Assembly: GCA_002425245.1 (NCBI GenBank)
Contig: DILW01000150.1
Span: 1 to 6,658 of the forward strand
Direction of reading: 5' to 3'
DNA: 6,658 bases
Origin: Betaproteobacteria bacterium UBA5582
Lineage (GTDB): Bacteria > Pseudomonadota > Gammaproteobacteria > Burkholderiales > Rhodocyclaceae
The notes below the pieces were generated by a model. That model worked only from the letters and a program-made list of their open reading frames with translations, did not search any database and had not been told where the DNA came from. Of this stretch, positions 6,493-6,658 are shown in pieces; position 1 is the stretch's first letter, and the number at the start of each line of letters is the position of its first letter. A program made the position numbers and the translations under genes.

Positions 6493-6509
6493 TCGTTTTC
6501 GTCGTTTTA
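6492..6509. repeat. Two-unit 9-nt direct repeat abutting the kinase promoter -35 box (candidate operator)
   Basis: On the plus strand, ATCGTTTTC (6492-6500) is followed directly by GTCGTTTTA (6501-6509). The first unit is identical to the unit at 3441-3449 in front of the chemotaxis gene, and the pair resembles units three and four there. On the coding (minus) strand the unit reads roughly GAAAACRAY. The position just upstream of, and touching by one base, the TTGACA box is typical of an activator or repressor site. The inferred binder is the HTH-receiver regulator encoded in the same operon. Confidence 0.42.
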
Positions 6510-6650
6510 GACATATTGGTCAACTTTTTCTTTTTTAACATTATTGCAGCACAAGCTCGGCGTGCCGAACGCCATTACCGGCCTGACCACCTCCCAGAGC
6601 AGCGGATCGCCCATCCGCAGAATTTTCCATACCGCCTTTTTCCCCGCCAT
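6507..6650 (-). pseudogene. Probable peptide deformylase N-terminal remnant
   Basis: A 47-codon ORF from ATG at 6650 to TAA at 6509-6507. Residues 5-33 contain ILRMGDPLLWEVVRPV (10-25) and then AFGTPSL, which closely resembles the start of proteobacterial peptide deformylases (typically V-L-R-M-G-D-P-R-L-L, then a PV, then F-x-T-P-x-L). Deformylase removes the formyl group from nascent proteins and needs three later motifs (GxGLAAxQ, EGCLS, QHExDH). None is present: after about residue 33 the sequence turns AT-rich and Lys-rich, stops, and gives way to the kinase promoter. It therefore cannot encode an active enzyme. Its 5' flank is cut by the window edge, so no ribosome site can be judged. 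It could also be a short expressed ORF with accidental similarity, but the match runs in order over about 25 residues. Confidence 0.5.
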
Positions 6651-6658
6651 CTAAGGCC

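Noticed and set aside
6518..6540. T-rich run on the plus strand as a rho-independent terminator
   Set aside because: No GC-rich hairpin precedes the T-rich stretch, and no plus-strand gene ends before it in the window.
6510..6651. Plus-strand frame ending in TAA at 6649-6651, read as the end of a small gene
   Set aside because: There is no start with a ribosome site and no recognisable protein; the minus strand shows a clearer deformylase-like reading.

Overview
The window is a GC-rich stretch with strong G/C third-position bias. It is packed with bacterial genes that mostly overlap by 4 nt. The biotin aminotransferase and GlpM sequences, the HTH-first response regulator and the many PAS and chemotaxis-type sensors suggest a betaproteobacterium, perhaps of the Rhodocyclales (Dechloromonas/Azospira-like). 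That placement is inference from protein style, not from a marker gene.

Layout. On the plus strand, positions 1-713 hold the 3' end of bioA (biotin synthesis), overlapped by 4 nt by a small four-helix membrane protein of the GlpM family. These end head-to-head, 12 nt from a five-gene signalling operon on the minus strand that fills 726-6425. In transcription order the operon is: a soluble three-PAS histidine kinase (4524-6425), a stand-alone CheY-like receiver (4117-4527), a response regulator with an N-terminal MerR/excisionase-like DNA-binding domain and a C-terminal receiver (3513-4130), a membrane methyl-accepting chemotaxis protein whose periplasmic domain carries a c-type heme motif CIACH (1820-3439), and an HD-GYP-type protein with altered signature residues (726-1823). 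Junctions are a 4-nt overlap, a 14-nt overlap, an 82-nt gap and a 4-nt overlap.

A near-consensus sigma-70 promoter (TTGACA, 16 nt, TATGAT) lies just upstream of the kinase. A pair of 9-nt direct repeats abuts its -35 box, and a closely related four-unit array with the same 9-nt period sits in the only real gap of the operon, in front of the chemotaxis protein. These are candidate binding sites for the operon's own DNA-binding regulator.

Inferred working model: the kinase senses a cytoplasmic signal and phosphorylates one or both receivers. One receiver acts through protein contact and the other through DNA. In parallel, the heme-bearing transducer reads periplasmic redox or gas state, and the co-translated HD-GYP protein links this to cyclic-di-GMP turnover or sensing. 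Beyond the promoter (6507-6650, minus strand) is a short ORF whose first ~33 codons look like the N-terminus of a peptide deformylase; it is broken off before any catalytic motif and is probably a gene remnant.
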